From positions 4,650,001 through 4,714,000 of the forward strand of contig NZ_CP151803.1 in NCBI RefSeq assembly GCF_038446955.1: a stretch of 64,000 bases of DNA, in the 5' to 3' direction. Of this stretch, positions 51,756 to 60,378 are shown in pieces. Under the pieces are notes generated by a model. It worked only from the letters and a program-made list of their open reading frames with translations, was not told where the DNA came from and made no database searches. How positions within the stretch are numbered: position 1 is the stretch's first letter; every line of letters begins with the position of its first letter. The position numbers were made by a program, and so were the translations under genes. The stretch is from Pedobacter sp. FW305-3-2-15-E-R2A2 (GTDB taxonomy: Bacteria; Bacteroidota; Bacteroidia; Sphingobacteriales; Sphingobacteriaceae).

Positions 51756-51819
51756 ACAGCCCGTATACGCTGTTTATACAGGCTGTAAAGTCAAACCAGT
51801 ATTACATTTTGACTTTACA
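51756..51819. repeat. Two adjacent long dyads between Ter-like operon and oxidoreductase
   Basis: ACAGCCCGTATA (51756-51767) pairs with TATACAGGCTGT (51775-51786), one mismatch. TGTAAAGTCAAA (51784-51795) pairs exactly with TTTGACTTTACA (51808-51819). The two share three bases (TGT), so they could be neighbouring operators or mutually exclusive hairpins. Confidence 0.65.
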
Positions 51820-51908
51820 TATCTATTCATTAAAACTTATTACGGAGCATATATGAAACGTATCAGGACTGTTTCAATGCAATAAGCATACAGGAAAGAT
51901 ATGAATAT

Positions 51909-51945
51909 TATAAGCAGCCCTATTTTAGCAACAGAGCTGCTTATA
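51909..51945 (-). terminator. Terminator of the quinone oxidoreductase gene
   Basis: TATAAGCAGC (51909-51918) pairs exactly with GCTGCTTATA (51936-51945), just three bases after the stop codon of the minus-strand oxidoreductase gene. Confidence 0.65.
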
Positions 51946-51947
51946 TA

Positions 51948-52958
51948 TTAAAATTTGATCACCACTTTACCAATCGTCGTGTTATCTTCCAGTTGCTGGT
52001 GTGCCTTTTTTAAGTTCTCAACGGAGAGACCTGAAAGCGTTGCTTTTAACGTGCTTTTTAATACGCCATCATCCAGAAGGCGGGCCACTTCATTCAGGAT
52101 ATGGTGTTGCTCAATCATATCTTCAGTTTGAAAAATTGATCGAGTATACATCAGCTCCCAGGAGAAGCTTACACTTTTATTTTTAAGTTTATTCAGTGCC
52201 ACAGGAGTAGCGGATCCGGTGATGGACGCAATATGCCCCTGAGGCTTGATAAGTTCAGCCATGATATCCCAGTAGAGATTGGCATCTACAAAATCCAGAA
52301 TGAAATCCATCGACTGAAAACCAGCTGCATGCATTTCATTAACCAGATCTTTATGATTAAACACATAGTCTGCGCCCTGTTTCCTGCACCATTCCTCCGT
52401 TTCTGGCCTGCTTGCCGTGGTAATGACCTTAAGACCGGCTACTTTTTTAGCGATCTGAATGGCAATAGAACCGACACCGCCGGCACCACCGATGATCAAT
52501 ATGGTTTTTCCTTTGTCTTTTTCATTAATCCGGATACGGTCGAACATGATTTCCCAGGCTGTCAAGGCCGTCAATGGCATGGCAGCAGCTTCTTCAATAC
52601 TCAGTTTCTTAGGCTTACGACCTACAATACGCTCATCAACGAGCTGATATTCCGCATTACTTCCAGCCCTGTTGAGATCTCCTGCGTAATAAACTTCATC
52701 GCCTACTTTAAATAAACTGACTTCATCGCCTACTGCTTCTATCGTACCCACAGCATCCCAACCGATCACCTTTGGTATCTCCAGCACCTGATCCTTTGCA
52801 CTGTTCTGACGTATTTTAAAATCAACGGGGTTAACCGACACTGCGGCAACTTTAACCAGCAAATCCTTTCCTTTTGGAACTGGTCTTTCCATTTCAAATT
52901 CTATAAAACTATTTGCATCACTTACAGGCAATGATGTCTTAAATCCTATTGCTTTCAT
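51948..52958 (-). CDS. Zinc-independent quinone oxidoreductase / MDR alcohol dehydrogenase
   Basis: A medium-chain dehydrogenase: catalytic-domain opening VKVAAVSVNPVDFKIRQ, VIGWDAVGTIEAVGDEV, and the NADPH-binding ILIIGGAGGVGSIAIQIAKK (near residue 155). It ends VENLKKAHQQLEDNTTIGKVVIKF as in the zinc-binding alcohol dehydrogenase-like family. The zinc ligands of true alcohol dehydrogenases are not seen, so an NADPH:quinone reductase type is more likely. It is followed by a terminator and preceded, in the same direction, by the deacetylase gene. Confidence 0.9.
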   Translation of the reverse strand: MKAIGFKTSLPVSDANSFIEFEMERPVPKGKDLLVKVAAVSVNPVDFKIRQNSAKDQVLEIPKVIGWDAVGTIEAVGDEVSLFKVGDEVYYAGDLNRAGSNAEYQLVDERIVGRKPKKLSIEEAAAMPLTALTAWEIMFDRIRINEKDKGKTILIIGGAGGVGSIAIQIAKKVAGLKVITTASRPETEEWCRKQGADYVFNHKDLVNEMHAAGFQSMDFILDFVDANLYWDIMAELIKPQGHIASITGSATPVALNKLKNKSVSFSWELMYTRSIFQTEDMIEQHHILNEVARLLDDGVLKSTLKATLSGLSVENLKKAHQQLEDNTTIGKVVIKF

Positions 52959-52994
52959 ATGTGTATTTTTTATAATTAAACGAAGGTAAAATAA

Positions 52995-53966
52995 CTATTT
53001 ATTATATTGAGCTTCAGCGTTGTCAACAGGAGTATCAGGGTCGTTCATCACCATTTTAGCAATGTCATCTTTACGCATAAAAACGACCCCTTCTTTCTCT
53101 TTGGCATATTTAATAAAGTCGTCCATGGCTTTGACTACTGCCGGGGTTCCACCAATGCGATCGTGAAAACTAATGCTCATCATCCGTCTTTTTGCAGCCC
53201 CTTCCGCATACAACTGATCAAACTCCATTTTCAATTGTGAAAGAAACATTTCCGGAGTCCAGTGATTGCCTGCAATGTTCACAATATCATTGTTGCGAAG
53301 GGTATAAGGCATCACTACGAAATTCTTACCATTCACCTTTGTGAGGAAAGGTTCGTCTCTGCTGAGGTCATCAATATGATATAAGAAGCCCAATTCCTGC
53401 AACACTTTCAAGGTGTTGGGACTACGGCGTAACCAATTCGCATTGTACCCTACCGCTTTCTGCCCGGTAATGGCTGCTACAGCATCTACTCCCTGTTTTA
53501 CAAATTGTAATTCATCCGCATAACTTTTGTTCCACTGGTTGTCCCAGGACATGCCATGTGCCGCCACCTCATGTCCTCCGGAGGCAATTGCTTTTGCTAC
53601 TTCAGGATACCTGACCGCCGCTGCTCCAACCACATGTGAAGTAACCTTGATGTCGTACTTTTTCCAAAGATCGAGCATGCGGTAAATGCCTTCAGTGGCA
53701 CCATAGCGGTACCAGCTTTCGGCCGCCAGATCAGGATTGCCTTTGGGTAACGGATTACCTGAGAAAGGGCTTTCAGCGCCTTCCGGTTGACCACCGGTTT
53801 CAAATTGCATAGAGACCGAGATCACCAGCTGTGCACCGTTCGGCCAATGGGATTTGATCGTTTTAGAATTTGCAGTGTTTTTATTTTTCTTAGGGAGTAC
53901 GGTCCAGGAGACCATGATCATGAGGCCTGTCATCAAGGCTACAAATGTTGTCAGTTTTCTTTTCAT
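52995..53966 (-). CDS. Exported polysaccharide deacetylase family protein
   Basis: A signal or membrane-anchor segment (LTTFVALMTGLMIMVSW) is followed by a NodB-type barrel: LVISVSMQFETGG, YDIKVTSHVVGAAAVRYP, and EVAAHGMSWDNQW, with histidines in SHVVG and AAHG. The first metal aspartate motif is replaced (SMQFETGG instead of TFDDG), as in the PuuE-like branch that acts on small amides. Later parts include GYNANWLRRSPNTLKVL and ISFHDRIGGTP. It runs divergent from the AraC regulator, which probably controls it and the oxidoreductase. Confidence 0.85.
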   Translation of the reverse strand: MKRKLTTFVALMTGLMIMVSWTVLPKKNKNTANSKTIKSHWPNGAQLVISVSMQFETGGQPEGAESPFSGNPLPKGNPDLAAESWYRYGATEGIYRMLDLWKKYDIKVTSHVVGAAAVRYPEVAKAIASGGHEVAAHGMSWDNQWNKSYADELQFVKQGVDAVAAITGQKAVGYNANWLRRSPNTLKVLQELGFLYHIDDLSRDEPFLTKVNGKNFVVMPYTLRNNDIVNIAGNHWTPEMFLSQLKMEFDQLYAEGAAKRRMMSISFHDRIGGTPAVVKAMDDFIKYAKEKEGVVFMRKDDIAKMVMNDPDTPVDNAEAQYNK

Positions 53967-54006
53967 TTCTTTGTCAGTTATTTTAAAAACAATAAGTCAT
54001 TCTGAT

Positions 54007-54048
54007 AAATGAAATAATGATTATTTCATTTGATTAGATGATTATTTC
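54007..54048. promoter_or_regulatory. Candidate operator of the AraC regulator
   Basis: AAATGAAATAA (54007-54017) pairs exactly with TTATTTCATTT (54021-54031). ATGATTATTTC occurs twice in the same direction, at 54017-54027 and 54038-54048, exactly 21 bases apart, or two DNA turns. This is the spacing used by AraC dimers. Confidence 0.55.
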
Positions 54049-54096
54049 GCACAAAGATATTTTCGCGGGCACAAACAGAATGGTAAAAATTCATTG

Positions 54097-54104
54097 TATT
54101 TTTG
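54097..54104 (+). promoter_or_regulatory. -7 element of the AraC gene
   Basis: TATTTTTG fits the TAnnTTTG consensus and lies 20 bases before the start codon. A matching -33 TTTG is not obvious, as expected for an activator-dependent promoter. Confidence 0.45.
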
Positions 54105-54123
54105 TAATAATTAATCAACGACT

Positions 54124-54972
54124 ATGAAACGTTTCAATGGCTATCATTCTTTAAATGTCTTTCGGTTAACACTTGATGAATGGACATTTCCTACACACAA
54201 TCATAACTTTTATGAATTTATATATGTAGAAAAAGGAGTTGGTAATCATGTTTTAAATGATAAGTCATACGCTTATACAGAAGGAGATGTCTTTTTGTTG
54301 AGGCCTGAAGATGCGCATTATTTTGAGATCAGTGAAAACACCCATTTCATCTTCGTGAAATTTACGGAACAACTTTTTATAGAGAAACTGGAAGGCGGAA
54401 AAACAGCCAAATGGATGGAAGTTATTAAGACTTTATTACAAAATCCTACATCGGTAAACGGAAGTCTCGTCACTGACATGCAGGATAAAAAACATCTTTC
54501 GCACTTATTGCAGATCCTGTTGATCGAGTTCACCAAGACCTGTGCCTATAGCCGGGAAGTTGTTCTGGAACTTTTTGGAGCGATCATGATGATGGTAGCG
54601 AGAAGTCACTCCACCGCTCAATACGGACATCAATGCCCAAGTAATACTGAGCTTGACAAGCTAAATCAAATCCTCAGCTACATCAGGCTGCACACCATGG
54701 ATGCAGAAAAGATGCGCATCGAAAATATCGCAGAAAAGTTTGCAATGTCGCCCAATTACATCAGCATTTACATCAAAAAACACAGCAACGCTTCGATACA
54801 GCAGCATATCGTCCAGACGAAACTAAAAGCTGCCGAACAATTGCTTAAGAATGGTCGTCATAACATTAATGAAATTGCTTCAAAGTTAGGTTTTACGGAT
54901 GCGAGTCATTTCAATAAAACCTATAAAAAACACATGGGAATGAGCCCTAAGTTTGCGCGGCAAGTACTTTAA
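54124..54972 (+). CDS. AraC family transcriptional regulator
   Basis: N-terminal cupin sensor: THNHNFYEFIYVEKGVGNH and YTEGDVFLLRPEDAHYF with the metal/sugar-binding histidines. The C-terminal 100 residues carry two HTH units: RIENIAEKFAMSPNYISIYI and NINEIASKLGFTDASHFNKTY, ending MGMSPKFAR. Such regulators respond to small ligands such as sugars. It is divergent from the deacetylase/oxidoreductase pair, with operator-like repeats between. It converges with the lipoprotein gene at 55035. Confidence 0.93.
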   Translation: MKRFNGYHSLNVFRLTLDEWTFPTHNHNFYEFIYVEKGVGNHVLNDKSYAYTEGDVFLLRPEDAHYFEISENTHFIFVKFTEQLFIEKLEGGKTAKWMEVIKTLLQNPTSVNGSLVTDMQDKKHLSHLLQILLIEFTKTCAYSREVVLELFGAIMMMVARSHSTAQYGHQCPSNTELDKLNQILSYIRLHTMDAEKMRIENIAEKFAMSPNYISIYIKKHSNASIQQHIVQTKLKAAEQLLKNGRHNINEIASKLGFTDASHFNKTYKKHMGMSPKFARQVL

Positions 54973-55034
54973 TGCTCATTGCTACCCATTGTTTTTTAGA
55001 GGTCATGATGCTTTCATTGTTTATGTGTTTGGCA

Positions 55035-55634
55035 TTAGAAGTTAACCCAGGGAAAATCGCCATTCACAGTCCCTGGAAATTTTAGCAAATCATTGCCTGG
55101 AATTCCTTCAAAAACGGGTTGAACCGTCGGATTTGAAGGGTAGGTACTTCCATTGAACTTCATCAGATGGTTCTTGCCGCCACTACTCAGGATCAGGTCT
55201 TTCCAGCCTTTGGTATTGGTTCCGGCAACAAGCACCGGATAGTCTGTAACTGTAAATTTAGTGATTTGCTGACCTTCATGATCGAGCAATAGAAAAGTAC
55301 AGCCACCCGAACCACAGAAATATGGACCGGTTAATCCTACAAAAATTTCTTTCTTACCATCCTCATTAAGGTCATATTCAAAAAGAATAAATTTCCTGCT
55401 GGCTTCCGAAACGATATTTTTGGATAAATCGTCCCTGAGCATTGTCGTCAGTCTGAGTTTTACAAGTTCAACAGTGTTTTCGTTATAGTTGTTAACTTCC
55501 GAAGAATCTTTTGCTGCGGTTGTCGTTGTCAGCGAATCCTTTTTTTCTACAGTGGTGTTATTTTTTGGTGTAGACTGGCAACTAAAAAGGAATATACTGG
55601 CGACAAAAAAAGTGATTAGAGGGATCTGTTTCAT
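55035..55634 (-). CDS. Lipoprotein with VCBS-like calcium motif, unknown function
   Basis: The lipobox is FLFSC with C19. A Thr/Lys-rich linker (about residues 22-45) is followed by FEYDLNEDGKKEIFVGLTG, the D-x-N-x-D-G-x-x-E pattern of VCBS/FG-GAP repeats, and FCGSGGCTFLLLDHEG. Its ATG overlaps the TGA of the DUF5107 gene (ATGA), so it is coupled to that gene and is the last of the glycan cluster. A periplasmic accessory role is inferred. Confidence 0.75.
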   Translation of the reverse strand: MKQIPLITFFVASIFLFSCQSTPKNNTTVEKKDSLTTTTAAKDSSEVNNYNENTVELVKLRLTTMLRDDLSKNIVSEASRKFILFEYDLNEDGKKEIFVGLTGPYFCGSGGCTFLLLDHEGQQITKFTVTDYPVLVAGTNTKGWKDLILSSGGKNHLMKFNGSTYPSNPTVQPVFEGIPGNDLLKFPGTVNGDFPWVNF

Positions 55635-58600
55635 ATAGATAAATTTGTTTTTAATGTTAAAAGTGGGAAGAGCTGAAGGTGAGTACTGGCCCCCTGATGA
55701 TTTGCATCCATTTTCAGTACTTCAGTAAACACGTTTTTGGCCTCATCAAAACTGCCAAGACCGAGATGGCCCAAACCAACCAGATAACTGCAATGGATGT
55801 AATTCTTTAAATCAAGGTCCTGATCAAACACCAGTAAATCAGGAAGAGACACCGCAAAGTAGTCGATCCTGATCTCATCATTCAGGTGTTGCTTACCGAA
55901 CTGAATAAAGCGTTCAAAGATTTCCCTTGCCTTATCGGCCTCATTGAGCTTTAACGAGGCAAGTCCCTGATAGAAAATCTGATCCGGCTGCGGATCATTA
56001 TAAAATATGGCCTGTACAGGTTCTTTCGGGCCTTTCGTAGCCATCAAAAACTTCTCTTTTGCCTGATCTGCCAAATTCATTTGCTCATAAATGCAGCCCT
56101 GCAGATAGTGAATGTCATTTTCCTGTGCGCCATACAACTTGCCTTCGCCCAGGTTATGCGGGTACTGTTCCGTAGCCGAAAGTAGTTCCAATGCAGTTTG
56201 GTATTCACTTTCCATCAATGCTTTTTTGGCCAGGCCAGTGTGGCAAAGCAGGTATTGGCCTACGACTTTTCCTTCTCCCCCTTCCCAAGGATGAAACTGC
56301 CTTCCTGCAAGAAGTACTTTTGCTTCCTCAAAGCGACTTAACTGATTACATAAAGTCACTTTTTCCAGGTATAAGTCATCACGGTAGTCCACCAGCTCCG
56401 GATATTTTTCAAACAGTTCCAGGCGGCGTTCCGGATCATATCCCAGTTTTTTATACAACTGATCGAGTTCCATAAATACCCGGGCATCCTTTATATCCAG
56501 GCTGAAAGCTTTCTCCAATTCAATTAAGGCCCGGTCCGAATCCTTCAACTGATTCTGATAAGCCAGTGAAAGGTTACGGTGTGCTGTTGGAAAAACAGGA
56601 TCTGAAGCAACAGAATTTTCCCAGCACGCAATGGCTTCAGGGAATTGCTGCTTACCAAACCAAAAATTCCCCAGATAATAATGGGCTTTGGGATCATTGG
56701 GATTCAGAGCAATGGCTGATAACAGCACGTTTACATCTTCAATACGATGCGGGAAACAGAAATCAGGGATCGCCTGCTGTCCTTCTCTGAGATATCCGCT
56801 TGCACGCTGCTCATCTCCAATCTCAAGGCAACACCAGGCCATATAATAATATACCATCGGATACACGGCTCCTTTCTGTTCCCTGACATAAACAGATAAC
56901 AGTGCAATCGCCTCCTCAAATAATCCGGCATGACTGTAGTCCAGTGCACATTCTATATAGTTGTGTACATCTTGCCTCATCTGCTGTACAAAATGGGCCG
57001 CCGACAACTCCGAAGCGCTTAGCGCTCCAGTTTCCATCTGTATGACATATCTTTCGTACAAACATCCGAAATTAAAAGGATCAATAGACAGCGATGCTTC
57101 TATAAAAGACAATGCCTCTTCCACCCTGTTCATTTTATGGAGGATAGCCGTTTTAAGGTGACGTACCGAATGTGCCTGTCCATTGCGCGACAGTGATTTA
57201 TTCACCAGATATAAGGCATCTTCAAAATCTCCTTTTTCTGATGCAATCCTTGCCAGTGCAAAAAAACCGGCATCCTGCCATGGGGCATTCCAGGTGGATT
57301 TATAAATTGCTTCATAAGCTTCATCCAGTTTCCCCTGCATCTTTAAAGAGCAACCCAGGTTATAATAAGGCTCCCCATCGTAAGGATTTGGATTCCTGAG
57401 TGTCAAAGTCTTTATCGCCCTGCGGAAAAAAGGTTCAGCTTTAGCAAATTGTCCACGTCTCATGTACCATAAACCCATTGCATTGTTACAACGGACATCG
57501 GATGGCTCCCGCTTTATTGCTTCCAGATAATAATCTGTCGCCACATAAGTAGCATGTCTATATTGCTCAATATGTAAGCCATTCAGGTATAACTCTTCGA
57601 TAGAAACAATGTCTGCAGGATCTTTTGCCGCTGTTGCAGCCGGGGGGATTTCTTTAGGAACTGTTTCTTCCTGTTCATAGCTGATCAGGAGCTTATGGTC
57701 TTCGCTTTCTACGCGTACACTGATACTTTCCTGCCTTACGACTGTATTTAACGGAATGCTTTTTTCGAATATTGAAGAAGGAGAAAGGTCAAAAACACTG
57801 GCATCAACAAGCACTTCATTTACAAATAACTTAACTACTGCAGAAGGGAATGCCGATGTCGCATAGACTTTTATGTCGACATTATTTTGATTGATTTCCA
57901 CATTCAGCATCGCCTCTTTACTGGCATTTTTAACAGCGCCAACTTTTGCATAAGGCATGAAATACTGTTCAAATGTCTTTTCCTCATTTGGTTGTAACCA
58001 GGAAAAATCAGGTTGATTATCAGTAAATACACCCGTCATCAGTTCTATATATGGCCCATCCTCATCGGTCAGATTTCTGTCCCAGGATTGTCCGAAATCG
58101 CTATTTCCCCAGGTCCATTGTTTCTTTCCCGGTGCAACATGGTGATTCGCTACATGCAGCATTCCTGCTTCCGTATCGTGTTCATAGCCACCAATAAAAT
58201 TATATTCAGACCGGATCGCCATATAAGAAGTAGGGACCGGAATATTTTTGTAACAGGAGATATCAGTTCCGGGCGCATAATCCTTTTTATAATAGGTTCC
58301 TGTAGCGATCGGAAAATCAGAAACATCTCTTTTTCCATGATCAAAAACCGCATATACATCCGGTGGGAAAACAGATTGATAATGGTCGTTCACCTTTACC
58401 GCGGGGTTTGCCCACCACAAAAAGGTTTGCGGAAATGGGGTACGGTTATATATTTTGCCTTTAACTTCCAGATAAGCCTTATCGGGGTATAAGGTGAAAC
58501 CTGCCATTCCCTTCGTCCTGGTCATTAGCTCCAGCTCATTTACCCAAATCGTTTTGCTGCCGTCAGCATGTTCCTCTATCGTAAAATCCACTGCATCAAA

Positions 58601-58978
58601 AGTACTTGGGCGATGATGTTGCGGCCAGTTAAATTCGATACCACCGGAAATCCATGGGCCTGTTAAGCCAACCAAAGCGGGTTTGATCACCTGATTATAA
58701 TAGATAAAATCACGGTTTCGAACCTTATCAAAAGCCCTTTGGATGCGGCCGCCCAGTTCAGGAAGCACCATGATTTTCAGAAATTCATTTTCTATATATA
58801 CTGCTGTATATTCCTTATCGGTCTTTTCGTCGGAGATCTTTTCAATTACAGGATTTGGATACACCGCTCCTGTACTGCCCTGATAAACCCGCTTATCCAG
58901 AAAAATTGGATTCTTCTCTGCTTTACCTGTTTCGTAAGTGGGGATGATAACTTTCTCTATCCATGCTTTTACTTCCAT
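55631..58978 (-). CDS. DUF5107 domain with C-terminal TPR array, 1115 aa
   Basis: Residues 1-400 are DUF5107, a galactose-mutarotase-like beta-sandwich: LPELGGRIQRAFDK, GGIEFNWPQHHRP with adjacent histidines, LWWANPAVKVND and HHVAPGKKQWTWGN. From about residue 470 a run of TPR units follows (NAMGLWYMRRGQFAKAEPFF, YYNLGCSLKMQGKLDEAYEA, AHYYLGNFWFGKQQFPEAIA and more). There is no signal peptide. The family is common in Bacteroidota beside glycoside hydrolases and may act on sugars or bind them in the cytoplasm. It lies between a sugar porter gene (30-bp gap) and the coupled lipoprotein. Confidence 0.88.
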   Translation of the reverse strand: MEVKAWIEKVIIPTYETGKAEKNPIFLDKRVYQGSTGAVYPNPVIEKISDEKTDKEYTAVYIENEFLKIMVLPELGGRIQRAFDKVRNRDFIYYNQVIKPALVGLTGPWISGGIEFNWPQHHRPSTFDAVDFTIEEHADGSKTIWVNELELMTRTKGMAGFTLYPDKAYLEVKGKIYNRTPFPQTFLWWANPAVKVNDHYQSVFPPDVYAVFDHGKRDVSDFPIATGTYYKKDYAPGTDISCYKNIPVPTSYMAIRSEYNFIGGYEHDTEAGMLHVANHHVAPGKKQWTWGNSDFGQSWDRNLTDEDGPYIELMTGVFTDNQPDFSWLQPNEEKTFEQYFMPYAKVGAVKNASKEAMLNVEINQNNVDIKVYATSAFPSAVVKLFVNEVLVDASVFDLSPSSIFEKSIPLNTVVRQESISVRVESEDHKLLISYEQEETVPKEIPPAATAAKDPADIVSIEELYLNGLHIEQYRHATYVATDYYLEAIKREPSDVRCNNAMGLWYMRRGQFAKAEPFFRRAIKTLTLRNPNPYDGEPYYNLGCSLKMQGKLDEAYEAIYKSTWNAPWQDAGFFALARIASEKGDFEDALYLVNKSLSRNGQAHSVRHLKTAILHKMNRVEEALSFIEASLSIDPFNFGCLYERYVIQMETGALSASELSAAHFVQQMRQDVHNYIECALDYSHAGLFEEAIALLSVYVREQKGAVYPMVYYYMAWCCLEIGDEQRASGYLREGQQAIPDFCFPHRIEDVNVLLSAIALNPNDPKAHYYLGNFWFGKQQFPEAIACWENSVASDPVFPTAHRNLSLAYQNQLKDSDRALIELEKAFSLDIKDARVFMELDQLYKKLGYDPERRLELFEKYPELVDYRDDLYLEKVTLCNQLSRFEEAKVLLAGRQFHPWEGGEGKVVGQYLLCHTGLAKKALMESEYQTALELLSATEQYPHNLGEGKLYGAQENDIHYLQGCIYEQMNLADQAKEKFLMATKGPKEPVQAIFYNDPQPDQIFYQGLASLKLNEADKAREIFERFIQFGKQHLNDEIRIDYFAVSLPDLLVFDQDLDLKNYIHCSYLVGLGHLGLGSFDEAKNVFTEVLKMDANHQGASTHLQLFPLLTLKTNLSI

Positions 58979-59008
58979 AATATTGCTTCTTAATAGGTAT
59001 GTTATTGA

Positions 59009-60337
59009 TTAATGAGGTGTAAATACCGATTCCAGTTCTTCCAGGGTCTTTCCTTTGGTCTCCCTGACCTTTGCCCTGATGAAAAGAAAGCCCAGCATAC
59101 AGATCCCCGAATAGAGGTAAAAGGTATTGTGCATTCCAATCCATTTTGCCAATACCGGAAAGGTAAAAGTGAGAATAAAGTAGGCTGCCCATAAACACAA
59201 TACCGCAATGGATGAGGCGGCGCCTCTCACATGATTCGGAAAGATCTCCGAAATCAATACCCAGGTTACCGGACCAAGGGAAATGGCATAGGTTCCGATT
59301 GCCGCCAATAGAAACAGGCCGACCAAAGCAGAATGAACGGCAAGTAGCTGCGCAATCACCACATATAATATGGCCAGCGCAACCGCTCCAAACAACATCA
59401 ATGGCCGTCTCCCGATCTTGTCCACAAGAAACATGGCCAGGATCGTAAAAAACAAGTTGACACCTCCTATAAAAACCGTTTGTAATAACTGATCGTCCTT
59501 TGACGCGCCAATACTGGCGAAAATATTAGATGGGTAATTGAAGACGACATTGATGCCGCAGAACTGCTGAAAAACAGCCAGAACAATTCCAATCATTACA
59601 GCTGGAAACACCGCTTTTTCAAATACCGCCTTATAACTGATCTTTTGATTTCCTGTCAAAGAAAGCTTAATCAGTTCCATCGAACTATTTGAAAAATCTT
59701 CTCCGCCAATTTTCTTTAAAACATCCAGTCCTTTTTGTTCCTTTCCGGCCTTGAGTAACCATCTTGGACTTTCCGGCAACCAGATAACCCCCATAATAAA
59801 TAACACAGAGGGAACTGCACCCAGGCCAAACATCCATCTCCAGGCATCAGGGCCGCTATTTCTGAGAGAGTAATTGATCAGATTGGTGATCAGAATTCCA
59901 AGCACAATGGTCAGTTGATTGATGCTCACCATTCTTCCTCGGTATTGGGCCGGAGATACTTCGGCAATATACATCGGCGACAATAGTGAGGCCATACCCA
60001 CTCCTATTCCAGCCACAAAACGTGCAGTAATAAAAACACCCAGACCAGATGCAAAGGCCATGGCCAATGAAGAAATGCCAAAAATAAGGGCTGCGAGAAA
60101 TAACCCCGGCCTGCGACCATACTTATCGGCCACCCTGCCTGCAGTTAAACAGCCGATAATCGCGCCAAGGGCTAGTGACCCGGTAGCAAAACCTTCCCAG
60201 TATTCGTTCAAACCAAACTGGTCACGCAAAAAGGGCAATGCTCCCGAAATAACGGCGAAATCAAAGCCAAAGAGATATCCACCCAATGCAGAGATGAAGG
60301 AGATGGATAACAGGTACGAAGTTTTAAAATGTGGCAT
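59009..60337 (-). CDS. MFS sugar porter
   Basis: Twelve membrane helices with the sugar-porter signatures GRVADKYGRRPGLF (loop 2-3), VAGIGVGMASLLSPMYIAEV with P-x-Y-x-x-E, RGRMVSINQL, PESPRWLLKAGKE at the middle loop, and DKIGRRPLMLFG in the second half. QQFCGIN is the conserved helix-7 sugar contact. It probably brings in a hexose released by the GH2 enzyme, by proton symport. It is transcribed between the GH2 and DUF5107 genes with 41- and 30-bp gaps. Confidence 0.93.
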   Translation of the reverse strand: MPHFKTSYLLSISFISALGGYLFGFDFAVISGALPFLRDQFGLNEYWEGFATGSLALGAIIGCLTAGRVADKYGRRPGLFLAALIFGISSLAMAFASGLGVFITARFVAGIGVGMASLLSPMYIAEVSPAQYRGRMVSINQLTIVLGILITNLINYSLRNSGPDAWRWMFGLGAVPSVLFIMGVIWLPESPRWLLKAGKEQKGLDVLKKIGGEDFSNSSMELIKLSLTGNQKISYKAVFEKAVFPAVMIGIVLAVFQQFCGINVVFNYPSNIFASIGASKDDQLLQTVFIGGVNLFFTILAMFLVDKIGRRPLMLFGAVALAILYVVIAQLLAVHSALVGLFLLAAIGTYAISLGPVTWVLISEIFPNHVRGAASSIAVLCLWAAYFILTFTFPVLAKWIGMHNTFYLYSGICMLGFLFIRAKVRETKGKTLEELESVFTPH

Positions 60338-60378
60338 TTGTTGGTTTAGGTTAAAATATCAAATTTGAATTATATTAA

